Positions 43,101-56,780 of a stretch of DNA of 64,000 bases are shown piece after piece. This DNA is from Amblyornis subalaris. Lineage: Eukaryota > Chordata > Aves > Passeriformes > Ptilonorhynchidae. The DNA lies in the NCBI GenBank assembly GCA_018881555.1, contig JACAXG010000008.1:11809316-11873315 (forward strand), read 5' to 3'. The position numbers were made by a program, and so were the translations under genes. Position 1 is the first letter of the stretch. Every line of letters begins with the position of its first letter. Below the pieces are notes generated by a model, which saw only the letters and a list, made by a program, of their open reading frames with translations, had not been told where the DNA came from and ran no database searches.

Positions 43101-46100
43101 TGTCTATCCTGCTGCCCGCAATCTCAGACTTTGAGTTTTTCTCCCAAAATCTCTTCCACACTTATGCTTTGGGTTATTTCTGGTGTTAAGGTGCTTGTGT
43201 TTTAGCCAGAAAGACCTCAACTGATCAATAATTATTGTGATTCCCTTTGCTTTCCTCCTAGATCTCTGAGACTCCCCCCTGCTTATGTCCACAGACAGTT
43301 CCATTAATCCATGTGCTGATTAAACAAGCTTGGGCTCTGTTGCTGGCACAAGAGCGAGTCTCCAAAAGGGCTACCAGCTTTGCTCTCCTCTGCGAGCCCA
43401 CCAGGTGAGTTCCATCCTCAGGAAGTTTACTCTTGTTCCAAGTTCACTCTTGTTCCAGAAAGTCTGTGGGGTGGTCATGTCCTAGTTCATTTCTCCTGGC
43501 ATTCTGCAGTCATGCAAAGCCACTGCTGCCCCTGGTTGCAGCATCACTGCTCTGTGGCTCTGTGCTTGCTTTCGGCGTGCAAGTGAGAGGTCTGTCTCGG
43601 TGTTGATCTCTGTTCTGGATGGAGCTGAGCACTGTCCATGGAAGTGTGAACAGTGGGATGGCTGCAGGAGCCCCTGCTTCGGAGCTGGGCTGGCACAGCC
43701 GGCAAAGTAGGAAAGCAGATGGGCACAGGTGATAAGAGAAGTCTCATTGGGCAACTTTTTGGATAGAAGGAGGTTGGGGTGTACCTGTTTGAAGGCAATA
43801 CATGCCAACATGACTTAAGGGTGCAAACCAGGGCAATGGAAGCCCCACAGTTCACAGCAGGGAAAAATAAAATATTCCCAACCATCACTGTTGAGGCCAG
43901 TGCATGATTATCTGGGCCCAGAAAGCCTATTTTTCTGTTCTTTCTCATTCCAGTACAAGTCTAACTAGCCTGGAGTACAGGACAAGTCTCTTCACTGCAG
44001 AGTTTTCCTAGCACAGCTCTGCCTTGGAGAGGGTCAGTGCTTCAGCCTGCAAACCCCCAGTGTGTTTTCCTTGGCAGTCCTTGTTCTGGCAAGCGTAAGC
44101 CTGGCCCACCAGTGATCTCTGCTACTTTGGCTGCCTTTCACAGCACACCTGGCAGCGGACTGATCCCTGTTTGAAAGCCAAGCTCCACCTGTGACCTTCA
44201 CCAAACCGCTGAGCGCAGCCCAGCCTGCGGGCTTCGATGGCTGCGAAGCGGCTCGCAGCAATGCAGGGTGAGCGTGGTCCCCGTGTCCCTGCCACCTCCA
44301 CGCAGCAGCAAGCCCCACTTGTTAAGAAAACTCCCTCCAAACCCCACCACCAGCTTTCCCTCGGCCGATCTGCCCCCGCGGAGGGATCAGCCCTCTGCCA
44401 ACCTGCCGCTGTAGGAAGCGGGAGCGCGGCCGGCGGCTGCGGTTTCCCACGCGGCCGCTTTCCCAGCCGAGATTGCAGGGCTGGAGTAATGAGTTACCCA
44501 GCCCTCCGAGGAGAGGAGAGGAGACAGGAGAGCACCGTGGAGCCAGCGGGGTTTCCAGGGGAGGAAATCCCAGCGGTTCGTGAGCTCCACATAATCACAG
44601 GCAGCAAGGAGCAGGAAGCACTTGTTAGGAAGGAGCAAGGAAACAGAGCCGCTGCCTCGACCCAAGCACACTTTTTAGGACCGGAAAGTGGGAGTAGGAA
44701 AGCATAAAAGTGCTTTGAGCTTTCGCAGAGGATTGCAAAGGGCAAAGGGTGAGGGGAGAGGGAACAAACACCGGCAGGGCTCTCGAGGAGGGGGCAGCCA
44801 GCGTGTGCGTGCTGTGAAGGGGACTTCACGGTGGAGCTGCTAATTAAATAAGAAAGGCTCGTCTCCATGCTTGTTAGGTTAACTCAGCAGGGATATTGCA
44901 AAAGCAAATTCCTCCCAGCAAGTGTAATTAGGGGGCCGGAATTCCTCCGGTTCCTTGTCCTCCCTGCGAATCCTGCTAAAGCCATCAGGTGAGGACACCG
45001 GGTGAGGGGGGAACATGCAAGTCCTGTGCAATAACAACCCCCCTCCCAGCATGGCAAGGATTTCAAATCAAGGCTTGACATTTTACTCTCTGATTATTCC
45101 AGGGTGGAAAATACACATTCAACAAAACATGCTCCCTCTCTGGGCTGGGTCGCAGGGCTGCTTCCCCCAGGACAACACGCTCACGTTAAGATGGAAAGAG
45201 AACTGTGAGGGGTCTGGGCAGGGCAGCGGCAGCTCCCAGCCCACAGGATTTGGGAGGTGTCCACTCACAGCACGGTTGTCCTAAATGGTGCTGCTGACCT
45301 GTCAATGATCTGCTTCATCTTCCTTGCCAAGGNGGGCACAGCTCTAACCCCGCACAGCGGGACATTCCAAGGTTTGCCTGGCACATCGTGGCATGTGTTG
45401 CTGTGCTTGTGCTGGTGCTGCCTGTGCAGGCAAAGGAGGATGCTCGTGGGGGATAACACGTGAAGATGTGTCTTGCCTGGCACTAGGGGACACCAGGTAT
45501 GTCTGGGAATATGGGCAATGGGAGTTATGTGGCATGGATGGAAGGGGAGAGCCCAGGGCTGGCTGGACGGGATGGAGGGCATGGACGGAGGGTGAGGGGT
45601 TGGGAGAGGAAATGTGGGGGGAGGAGAAAGGGTGAGCCTGGGACCTTAAAGAGCAATTAGTCAAAGCTGAATTGTTTTTCTAAACTCTTAATGAAAACAA
45701 AGAGTAGGGCATGGCCCAGATGGTGCCAGGGGATCAAATAAATGTCGCACTCAGGAAGCAGCTGCTACTGGGAATGTTTCCTGCCAGCCCTGCTGCTGCT
45801 CACAGCCACTTTTATTATTTGTTATTTTTCAGGACTGCAGCTGGGGTTTCCCTCCAGCTGTGTGGAAATATGCTTAAGGCTGGTCCATGCAAAGGGCGGG
45901 CTAGGGCTGGTCTCTGGCCCGTGGCAGCCCCAGGGCATGCCACCTCCCTGCCTGGCATCTGCAGCCACCTTTCTCCATGGCAAGGCCTCTGATGGAGGAA
46001 TTTCCTCCATCTCCCACCCAGCCTGGTCCAGCACCATCCTTGGCTCATATGTTGTGTGCCTTAATCTTGTGGGGGGTTTTACCCAAGGGCGGTGTCCTGT

Positions 46101-48129
46101 TTCCCTTTTGAGCACAGGCATCTGCCAGTGGGAGTTCAACCTCTCTCTGCTCCGTGTTGTTGGTGTGAATGACCAGAATCAAGAAATTGGACCAAAATGA
46201 ATATTTTGGATGTTGTTTTTATCTGCCTGCTGGGTTTTGGAGAGAGAGAGGTGTTTGGGGTTCTTTCCCCTCTAATTCCAAGGGCTAAAATTACCCTTGT
46301 TTTTAGGTAAAAAGCATAAATCATAACCAAACCAAAGTTCTCCCAGCTCCAGCAGCTGAGATTTAAGGAAAACACCAAACTCAGCCAAATGAGCTTGCTA
46401 GCCATGAGCTGGCAGCCACATGAGCTGGCAAAAGGCAGCTGAGAGAGGACTTGTGACCCAAGGCAATTGTGGAGGCTGGTGTCCCTTTGATGGAGGGGAT
46501 GGTGGCTGACTGGAGGAGGACTGTGTTCTGTCCCCCATACTGGTGGGTCTCATCCAGTCCACCAGCAGAACTTCTGCTCCCTTTTTTTGGAGCACAAGAG
46601 CTGTGACTGTCTTACATGCACTTTTCTGTGCACATCAGTTATCTAAGCTCAGGTTGTGCCAGTCCCACAGTTTTTCTGGGCTTTTCAAGGCCCCTGAAAA
46701 TGTGTATGCAAAGAGCTGAACTGGTAAAGAGCTTGTTAGTGCTACCACAGAGGGAAAGAGCACAACGTGCACTCAACCCTTTATTAGCCAGCAGAGACGC
46801 TACATGGGGGGTTGTGCTTTTGTGGCCCTAAATGGTTGGACATTGCTTTGTAGGGCAGCTGCTCACAGACCAATGCACTTTTAAGACATAAAGACCGTGG
46901 TGGTTGGTGCATATCCAAGTATTTTATTGGGAGACCAGATGTAGGCACCACTTGGGTCCCTGCTGAGGAACTGCCTTGCTTATTGTACATTGAAAAAATA
47001 CGTCAAATATGCAATGTTATGGTACAGCCTGATCTTTGAGGATCTCATTTTACATCAAGCCCTTCTCTGTGTGCCCAGGAGGATGAGCATGGACACTTTA
47101 CTCAGGCTTGTGACTGGCTTTCATCCAGGTTGGATCTGGATACCTGTGAGCTGGCTCTGCTGCTCCAGGATGGGGATTGCCCAGACAGCAGGTATGAGGG
47201 TCATGCGAGTTCCCAAACACAGGGAAGGAGCTGGGCAAAAGGAAGCAGCCATGGAGCAGTCAGCACTGACTGGGATGGTGAGAAAACCCTCATTGTGCCT
47301 GGGGTTCAGCAGCACAGCCCTCATGCTGTGCTCCAGCACACTGGCAGGGCAGGAGTGTTTCCCTCCTGAGCCATGTCCCGGGAGTTTTGCTCCAGCCAGA
47401 CCGTCGGCTGTGGCCATTGTGGCAGTTTGGAGATGCCCACTGGGGGTTTTGGGCTGGGTCAGGGTGGGGGGCTGTTTCCCGGCTGTGATGGCCAAGGCTT
47501 TGCCAACTCACGCTGGAGACACCACTTCCCTGCCCGTCACAGCATGTCCTGGGATTTGTGGTTACGTCCTCAGAGCTGTTTGATCCGCTAAAATCGCAGC
47601 TGATCAAAGGGGCAGTTTACGAGAACAAAACACTGGGTGACTTCCTCCGGTGGTGCCAGAGGCAGCCCTTCAGAGGCGAGATACAAGAAAAGAAGAAATC
47701 AAGAAATCTTTTAACTACTGAGTGTCTTGGCTCCCCAGAGTAGCAGCTTCTGTGGGACAGCCCTGCTGCACAGCCCAGGCAAGACCGCAGTGAGAGAGGT
47801 TTTAAGAAAATATGAGATGTATAAATTCTGANAGATGGCCTTGGATTTCTCTTCTACACACACACATTTAAAAAAATGTGAANTCCTACATTTCCAGGAT
47901 TGTAAGCAAGCTTGGCTGCTGTAGTAACTCAAAAGCAAAAGCCCTCAATTGCTCATCTACTGAAAAAGTGCAGGGAAAAGCCCAGCAGGCCCAGCAGGTT
48001 TGGGGTTTGCACATCGGTTGGGAGAGGGAAATGACAGTAAAAGTGGGGGCATCTGCCAGCCAGCCACGATCACCCCATTCCCTCTGTTCATATTCTTATT
48101 TCAAGGAATGCTTTGCTTGTTAACATAGG
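40161..48129. other. Intergenic sequence, no gene recognised
   Basis: This is GC-moderate intergenic DNA with short overlapping ORFs and several single N positions. Apart from the ETS-rich candidate block at 44.56-45.13 kb, nothing distinctive is seen until the CR1 tail. Confidence 0.55.
44560..45130. promoter_or_regulatory. Candidate regulatory block with ETS-like sites
   Basis: ACCGGAAAGTG near 44679, GGCCGGAATTCCTCCGGTTCC near 44934-44954 (an ETS-like near-palindrome), GCTAATTAAATAAG and GTAATTAGG occur in a block without repeats. ETS plus homeodomain text is compatible with an enhancer. No conservation test was possible. Confidence 0.25.
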
Positions 48130-48255
48130 ACAATGCTCTCGGGCAGAGGTGGGATTCTGGGATTCTTGGGGTTGTCCTGTGCAGAGCCAGGAGCTGGACT
48201 CGATGATCCTTGTGGGTCACTTCCAACTCAGGATATTCTATGACTTTATGATTTA
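48130..48255 (+). mobile_element. CR1 LINE 3' tail
   Basis: The segment contains GAGCTGGACTCGATGATCCT, then TGTGGGTCACTTCCAACTCA and ATTCTATGACTTTATGATT. This is the conserved 3' end and terminal octamer-like repeat of chicken-repeat-1 retrotransposons, in plus orientation. It is heavily 5'-truncated, as most avian CR1 copies are. No coding part remains. Confidence 0.85.
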
Positions 48256-51200
48256 ATTATTTTTGCTTGGTCAGCAGAAGAAAGAGACAGCTAGTGAGGG
48301 CTGTCCTGCAGCAATGAGCATGCAGTGGTGACCACACATTGCCATCCTGCCTGAGACACTGGGAGTGCTACCAGGAGGGAAGAAGCTCATCCCAGGTAGG
48401 TGCTGTCAGGCTGGATCTGCAGACTTCCCTGCGTCCCTGTGCTGGGTGACCCTCCAAAACTTCTTGACTCTCTTTTTGAGCTGTCCAGTGAATTGGGAGG
48501 TTTGCTGTTACACGGAGACTGTGTGGAGCATCATTTCTGGAAGCTGNAGCATCCTCTGGGATAGTTGCGCTGAGCCTGATGGTCTCAGGAGTAAATGGGA
48601 TAAATGGGCTTTTCAGAAGAACTGTGTAGGAGTGACCACCATTCCAAAGGGAGCTCGGGTAGAGCTTAGGGACCTGTCTGTGTATTACCAGAACATCAAA
48701 CACTGAAAACTGAATTTCCCCCATTACATGGGAGTGGGAGGAGATGGGCAGAGAGCGGAAAGTCACCCGGTGGTGGGAAGCATTAAAGAGGGCTGGGCAG
48801 AGGGGTGCTCCCCACCCACCCTCCATGCTCTGGAAAAAGCCTGCTCCCTAGGTAGAGGAGGAAACTGGCAGTGATGATGTGCTCCGGATGTCACTGTGCA
48901 ATCAGGGAGGCTATTTATAGGTCACTAATTGATTAGGGCAGCCACAGCAGGAGGAAATGACTTTCAGGAGTGACAGAAAACCACAGTGCCCATCCAGCTT
49001 TGGAGAGGTCTCAGGGAGAGCAGAAAGTCCTGAAACAATCAAAACACTTTGGAAAGAGGCATTTCTCTGCCATGGTGCCTGACTTGGGGTATGGCCTGGA
49101 GAGAAGTTGCACACCTGCCTGTGCTGTTTGTGGGGACCTCGTGGTAGGACAGAGCTGTCATTGGTCTGGGAAGCCCCATGGAGAGGCTGGTGGCTATACT
49201 CCGTGCTGGAGAATGAGATGGAGCATTTGGCTCTCCCTGTAGCCGTCCTTCAAGAGACTTTTTATCTCTTCTGAGCTCTGGTTAAGAGACTTTGTCCCCA
49301 GGAGGAGGTCTTAGGATTAATTAATTGAAAGCTGATAAGCAGAACTGACACCAGCTCAGAGAATGCCTTAAAGGCCAGTTGATGTCCTCCTAGGCAGGAT
49401 GCTTCTTTTCCTTGACTTCTTGAGAGACCTACGTTCCCTCCAGTCAGAGACTGACCTCACAGTTGGCCATTGGGCTGCTCAAGCCAGAGCATCTCAGAGC
49501 AATTTTCCTTAAAGCCTGGAAGATGCCAAGTTGATCTCCAGAATAAACTTGGGCAATGTCCTGTGCTGTGACAAGGGAAGAGCATGTTTTCTGGAGGTCC
49601 TGAAGTGAGATCCCAGCCCACAGGGATGCGAGTAGTGGGGAGCTGGTTGGTGCTGGGGCTGCCTGAGGCGAGAGTGCTGAGCTGGTGAGAGCTGCAGGAA
49701 TGCACTGTCTCCGAGTCTGCTCATTTGGAAATGGTGCTCTTTTCAACGGTTCTGTTATCAGATGGAGCATTTCCTTCATCAGTGTTAATATCCATGTAGT
49801 GAAACAATGAAAGGGCTTCCTATCAGTTCCAAATAGGACGTGAAAAGCTCTCAGCGTTAAGAGTAGAGGATGCTGGAATAGGGCAATGGGAAACGCCTGA
49901 GTCACTGAAATGCCTCTTTGATTCCATGAGGCTGATATGTTCAAAAGGGAAGAAGAAAAAAATAAAAAGAGACAGAGGAGAGCTAGTTAATGATCTGCGG
50001 GACAGAGAACAGGAAGGGCCAGCGATTGCAGCGTGGCTCTGCAGAGGAGGGGAGGCACAGGGGGATGTCTGGCAAGGGCTTTGGAAAGTGGAGAGTGCAG
50101 CAGGGAACTGAGCACAGGGAGCTGCATCATTTGTTTTCGGAGAGGGGGAAGGCACGATGGGGAAATCCTTTCCCAGCCTAACCCTGCACCCCCTGTCCTG
50201 CTGCCTCTTGGCCAGTGTGTGCCAGCTCAATGAGGGATTGATGAACTGCACAACAAACTTTTAAATTACTGTTATTTAATAGTGCCCAGAGCACTGCAGA
50301 TTTGGAATAGGGGAAGGGAAAAACTGCTTTGCAAAACACCAAGGTCACCAGCCCACAGCAGAGAGGACCTGATTCTTTCCATCTTCTGTTGTCCCAACTG
50401 GAGGACGTGCACGGCTGCTTGTGCCAGAGCTGTGCCTGCAGGCAGGAGGGAGGGATTTGCTGAGGTTGGGCAGCACCTGCTCTCCTGGGGCAGAAGGAGC
50501 AGGATATCCCGAGCCCACAGAAATCCCTGGCCTGGAGTGGGGCAGGCAGCCAGGGCGACACAGACACTTTCTGCTCTTTGCTGGGACTGAAGGTCTCCCT
50601 GCCTGTCCCCGCTGGCCAGGTGTAAATCTCAAGGCCACCAAACAAACACAGGGGCCGCGATGTGTGCCAGGTCAGAGGCTGCGAGCAGATTTTTTGCTGT
50701 TACAGGAAGAGCTGCAAATATTTCAGACATAACCTCTTTTCTCTCTGTGTTTTGCAAACCAACCCCAGTCGCCTGCAGGCAAACAGCCCACTGGGCATAA
50801 TGGCAGCTGCCTCACTGTCCTCCCTGGGGAAATTCCTCAATGGAATGAGTTGGAAACTGTCAAGAGAAGGAGCCGGAAGAGAGAAGGAGGTCAGACTTGC
50901 TCCTTCATGGTGGTAAGAACACTTGGCACTACAAAGCTCAGTGAAGAACAAACCACTCAGTGAGAAGCAGGTTTCTCCCCACCCTGAGAAGTACCACGGC
51001 AGGCTGTACCCAAGGCTGCTCCCTGTGCGGGGCAATGGAGCAGTGCACACCCAAAATCACTCCTCTCCTGGCTGCATGGCCACAGGTGGGATGTGTAGAG
51101 CTGTGAAGAAGTCCCCGTGAGCCCACTTTCTAGGGTTGTGTCCTGTCTTCCATCCTGGTTTGCCCAGGAGATTCATGTCTCTCTGTTTCCCTTGCTCCAC

Positions 51201-52180
51201 GGGGAGCCCAGCCCCAGGGAGACCCATCTCCGGGCGATGTGCAGCACACGCCATCCCACCGCAGCTCCCATTCCCACACAGGACAGGGCTGCCNTTTGTG
51301 ACGGGCGAGAGGGGAGGCGATGAAAAGCCCTGGGGGAGACGTGCCAAGGCTGGAGGGAGCCCAGCGCCAGGGGCGGGAGCAGCTGGGGAAGGCTCGCACA
51401 CAAAGGGCCGTCCTGTGTTCACACCTGCGGGGCGGCCGGGCGCTGACAGGGGGAGTGACACCACTGACAGGGGCACGTCGCTGGCAGGCAGTGCCGAGGC
51501 AAGCGGCGCGGTGACGGGAGACGGGGGCTCGACTGCAGAGGGGAAGGCAGCTGCTGTGGGCACGGTCTGGGGACAGGGACAGGTGGAGGTCGGGCAGTTG
51601 TTTCTCCTCCTCTGTCTCTGCAATGCTCGAGCCTGGGCGGTAATTTGGTGTGAATCCACAGTCATGCTGTGCCCTTGGCTTTCTGTCTCATATCCAGGGC
51701 ACATTTACACCCAGGACTGCAGGTGGGGCTGGGGTCCTGTGGGAATGAGTGTGAAGAGTTCAGGTGGGCATTCAGAAATGTCTTGTCCCTACCACACTTC
51801 GGTGGGTTTCAGCACGGGGCTGTGGTGGACACCCATTACCAGAGAGTGATAAGCCCAGGCTACCCAGCCCCTTCCTTACAGCGTGCACCAAATCTCACCT
51901 CTTCTAACGCCAAAGAACCAATGTGGTCCAGGGCTGTGAGACTTCTCTTGCTCCCCAGAAGCTGCGGGCCCGATGCTGTGGGATCGCTTCCTCTCGCTGG
52001 GATGCTGGAGTAACATCTCCCTTGGGTTCTGCTGCTTCCTGCTCATTGTCACCAGTGTGGGGACACCTGTGCCCACCTCTCACCCATTTCCCCATGCGTA
52101 GCGGGTGAGCAGGGGTTAGGGGCGCTGGAGGAGGAGGGTCCATGCGTTAGAGAGCAGGTTGTAGATGTAAGCAGCTTTCA
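48256..52180. other. Intergenic sequence, no gene recognised
   Basis: No ORF with a recognisable domain is found. An A+T-rich short segment with TTAATTAATTG and a TGATAA site lies at 49316-49340. The rest is ordinary sequence. Confidence 0.55.
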
Positions 52181-52189
52181 TGTGCCTTT

Positions 52190-52380
52190 GCACAGCTGGG
52201 CGTCCCGGCTGCTTTGGGGACAGCCGCGCCGGGGCTGAGCCTCGGGAGCTGCCGGCAGCCGGGAAAAGCGGGCGGATGGTGCCCTCCGGCGGCCCCGGGG
52301 CCGGGCTCGCCGCCAGCACGGAGCGCAGCCCCGGCCGGCGACCCCCCAGGCTCTGGGCCAGGGAATTCGGGTGTCGCTGC
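52190..52380. other. Orphan CpG-rich patch
   Basis: About 190 bp are dense in CG and CCGG words (GCCCTCCGGCGGCCCCGGGG and similar), flanked by CpG-poor DNA. No first exon or splice donor is convincing nearby. It may be an orphan CpG island of an enhancer or an unannotated non-coding transcript. Confidence 0.4.
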
Positions 52381-55300
52381 TGTTCTTTTCGTTCGTTTGT
52401 AAGGGATGCTTTCCCTCCTGTGGTCTCTGCTTTTCCCTGGCTTCCCGTTGCCGAGCTCCCCTCCCTGTCCTTCAGCCCGGGGAGATGCTGTGGGGGCATG
52501 GAGCTACTCCTGCGCTGTGGAGCCAGACCCCTCCCCCAGGCCTGGGGTCCCTGAAGCTCCAGCCTCTGGATGGCCCCCAGGATCCCAAGCCTGGCCGGCT
52601 CCCACTCAAGAGATGGTAACAGACCTTTGTCTTTAGGTTCAGGAGGTCTGGGAGTGATCTGGTCCTGGGTGGGCAGTGAAGGGGCTGTAAAGGGGTGAGG
52701 TAGGGGTGAGGTGATCCTGAGAAGAGCCTGGCAGGATGGACACCCTGGAGTGGGCTCTGTTTGGTGCTTGGGTGTCCCTATTGTGGCTGCCTGTGCACCC
52801 GACTTGGGCCCTGAGCAGGACCCAGAGTGTCTCTTTCCTGTCCCAGCTGGAAAGGGCTGGGTCCCTGACAGTTTTCCTGTTTGTGTTACACCCCACTGTT
52901 CCCCAGCAGCCTGTCCCTTGCAGAGTGGGTGGTGAGGGCAGCAGTGACCCTGCTCCGCTCCCGCTGACACCAGCGGCGTTCCCCAGACCTCCTACAGGAG
53001 GGGGATGGAGGAATAGTCGGGCTGTGCAGATTAGCCCCTGCTGAGGTCTGAGCAGCCCCAGAGCACCTTGCAAGGCTTCCTGAGCCACTGGCCTTGGGTC
53101 TCTGGGGAAAGCACATCCAAATGGTGGCTTGGAGGAGCCTTTCCCCTCCAGCTGGACTTGCTGCAGAGGGGAAGGGGGAGGCGATGGGCTCTCAGCCCCC
53201 TCCAACAGGCTGTGCTGGCTCACCCACACGCTCGCACCAGGCCAGCGGTGAGAGATGTCTCCTGGAGCTGTCACGGGATGACAACAGAGGACGGAGGCTC
53301 CCAGCCCTGCCCCGCAGATGGGCTGAGGCAGGGCTGCCTTCAAAGCAAAGCGTGCATGCTCCCCAGCCTGCTGGGATTACAAAGTTAAGGGCTCGCATTG
53401 TTTTCCCAGTTCCAGCGGGGGTGGATACCAGGCAGGATTAGTCTGGCAAAGCTTCCCAATGCGCTCAAAGGGGCACAATAGGACCTTGAAGAGAAGAAGC
53501 TGCACCGATGACAGGCAGAGGAGCATCTCTCAGCAGCCGCTGCCTCCTGACGCAGGCGGGATGCGCTCGGAGCAGGTGCTGCTGCTTTGTGGCTCTGTCT
53601 GTGCCAGGACACCCTTCCCGTGTGCCCCAGGACCCCCAGCACCACCGGTCCTGCGGCAGGCAAGCGGGGCACAGGGCTCTCTGCAGCAGGGGGTACAGGA
53701 GAGGTGATGGGCTGGTGATCTGGGTGCCCCTTTGCTGCTGACAGTCCAGGTCACCCCGGCAAGTCCCTGGGGGTCTGTGCTGCCCACCCCTCACTGCACG
53801 CAGGGGTGAGCCCTTTACCCTGGTGTTCAGAGGATGAAGCTGCCTGTAGTGTGGGCCAGATGAGTGCTTTTCCAGTTCTTGGTTTTATAAATGATACTTG
53901 GCTAAAGAGGAACTAAATCCACTGTTGGATTGGGGGACTCTGACAGTACCTTGGAGCAGGGGGAGCCCACTGTAGCATGGAGCATCCCCTGTGGCAAACA
54001 ACTTTTTCCCAGACCATTTCTCTGTGCTACGCAGGGCCGTCTGGGAGCTCTGGAGACCCCTGGGATGATGGGACGGTGGTGGAGGCACCATGAGAGCCTG
54101 GGAAAAGGGGGGANGTGTAGGTAAACAGGTAATGTGTGCATAGGGATTATTTCTTTTTTTTTTTTTCCCAATCATTTGCTATCAGGAACCATTAGAAACT
54201 AAAACCTGGAGAGTGACAAAACCACTGTCTTTCTGGGTTGCTGCTGCCCAGGGCTTTCCTGCCCAGAGACCCACATCAGCACTGCAAAGGCTGCTCTGTG
54301 CTTGGTGCAGTTGTAGAAAGCATGGTCACAAGGGGACTGGCAAGCCATGCAGGCAGCCAGCACTGAGGTAGCACCTTCTGCTTGAAAATGGGTCCTCTGT
54401 GGGCATGGGTAGGGGGCCAGGCCTCCTCAGCATGCTGAGGGGGATGCAGTGGAACTGGATGCAGCTCCAGGAGCAGGGCTGTGGGGAGGGTATCACCTGC
54501 AGGGTGCTAGGTGATGTCCTGAGCAGGCGCTGGGCAGAGGGGAGCCTGTGCCCATACATGGGATTTCCCCAGGCTGCTCTCCTGCTCTGTGCAGGCCCTT
54601 TGGTGCCTGCTCAGTCACATTCCTTCTTATGAGATTTTTGCTGAAGTCTCAGTCACCAGGAGCCAAATTTAGCTGAGTAGAAACCTGTACCTGAGCAGAG
54701 CTGCAGAGGTCAGCAAAGCAGTGCTGGGGCATTCACTGCAGCACAAGGAGCTGCTCCGTCAGTGAGCTGCAGTGATTGCCTGGGCTCCTTGCTGAAACCA
54801 CAGCCTGGCAGCACCAGCACCAGCTTTCGTCTGTGATAACTTATTAGCTCTGGTAACTCATTAAGTGGCAGGGAACTTGAGTGTGTGCCCTCACCTGCCT
54901 GGCCCAGCTCTGCCAGCATGGGTCACACGTGTGCTTGGCACCACCCTGCTCTGCAACAGCCTGTGCCTGAAGGAGACAGGTGCCATGGAAGTACCCAAGC
55001 TGCCACCGCAGAGCCCCTGCCTGGCTCGTGGCCTGCCACGTGCCGAGGCACTGCAAACCAGGCTGAGAACCTGTGAGGCTCTACACCTCAGGCTTCCTAC
55101 CCACCTGGCCTCAGGATGACTGGCCTGGAGCAGAGACACCAAACCCAGGCTGGGCTCCCTTTGGGGGGGCTGCAGGGGACCTTGCCATCAGCATGGTCTC
55201 ATGGAGCAGCCGGAGCATCCGTTAGGCTGCGTGGGGCTGGCGTGCCGTGTTTGTGAAACCCGCCGCGCTTGCGGTTGACCAGAGCGCTGAAATAAGCCCG

Positions 55301-56519
55301 GCCGGAATTGGTGTGCTGCTCTGTATCCTGATGTGGTGAGCAGCTCCGACTGGTGAGGGTGGGGGCAGCCCCACTGGGGTGACTGGTGGCAGCAGGACCG
55401 CGGGAGCTTGGCAGCACCGGCACGAGGACCACACGCAGGGCCCCGCCGGCGCCCGGAAAGCTCAGCCTGGCACTAACGGAACTGTGATAAAAATGAACGT
55501 GACCAGGACAGCAGCGCGGGGGAGATTAATGTCAGATTGTCAGAGGGGAGGAAACTCAGGCAGACAGCACTCAAACAGATACTGGAGCACGCTGGGGGGG
55601 CGAAGGGGGTAGATGCTGCTTTTCCCGGCATTGCTGCATCTGCAGATCTGCATCCCCCCCTACAGCCTTTGAGGAGAGAGGAAGAGACAAAGAGTTTACC
55701 TGAAGTGTGTGCATCACCCTTGTCAACCCTGTCCTGCAAATCCTCGCACCTCTGCAGGTGGGGGACCTGCCTCTCTGTACCAGCCTGAACAGTAACATCA
55801 GCAGTGCTCCCTGTCTGAGACATTGCTGCACATCTCGTGTGTCCCTGCCCAGGCCAGGTTTGCTGCTGCTTCCCACCACCAGAGCTTTGACTACGATGGG
55901 AGCGCTCTTGGCTGTGAGAAGGTGCTTCTCTATGGCTGCATGAGGAGCAAAGCTCCCCTCATCATTGATATCAGCTGCCCGGCCTTGCTCTCATTGCCAG
56001 AGAAGACAGGATGTTCAGTGTCTCCCGCACTGCCTGATCCCCTGGCATCACCACAGCTTCTCCAGGACCCCAGAGCTGCCAGCCGTGCAGGTACAAGAGC
56101 CTCTCGGAGGCCTCCTTTGCTCCATCGCCTTTAGTGGGGTGGTTTTCTCTCTGCCCTCCTTGCTGCTCTGTCAGGGAATGTTCATGTCTGATGGATCACA
56201 CACTCTTTCCCACCTGCATGAGGCAATCCATGTCCTTACCCAGCCTCCAGTGCCTCACCTTCCCTCCCTGTTCCCTGCTATGCCCTGGACTCTTTGTATG
56301 TATCTGCAAGGAAGTATTGAAGCCCCTTAAAACCTGTCCATGTCATCACCCCCAAAGAAGTCTCGCTGGGATAAATCAGAATAAAAACAGCCCCAAAGCA
56401 GGGCTTAAATAAGTAGCTACAGGAGCTGGGGTCCAGTGGGGCCATGTCCACCCTCTTCACAATTTTGCCCCGTGTCTCTCCTTCATCCCTCCTGTTTCTG
56501 CCCTGAATGCCGAGCCTGG
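52381..56519. other. Intergenic sequence, no gene recognised
   Basis: GC-moderate text with numerous overlapping short ORFs in all frames and no family signature. A T-run near 54150 is the only simple repeat of note. Confidence 0.55.
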
Positions 56520-56780
56520 GGTTCAGCTCCGTGCTGGCCCGGCTGAGGCAGCAAAACTCCTCCAAAGGCCAGCCCAGGGTGGGCCGANGCGGGGGAACCA
56601 GGTTCCAGCCCGGGAGGTGCCCCCGGTTGTCCCCGTGTCCCCGCGGCGGGCGAAGCGCGGGCCTGCAGGGACCCCTGGTGGCGGCCAGGAGCCGGGGGAC
56701 CCTCGGGGTCAGCCCTGCATCCCCGGGAACGGGACGGTGCCTGCACCCTGGGAGCCGCCACGCAGGAATTCTGGGGTCTG
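56520..56780. other. Orphan CpG-rich patch
   Basis: This is a second CpG-rich block (CCCGCGGCGGGCGAAGCGCG) in CpG-poor surroundings, with one N at 56587. It contains CCTGGTGGCGGCCAGG, only a weak match to the CTCF core. No gene is attached. Confidence 0.4.
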
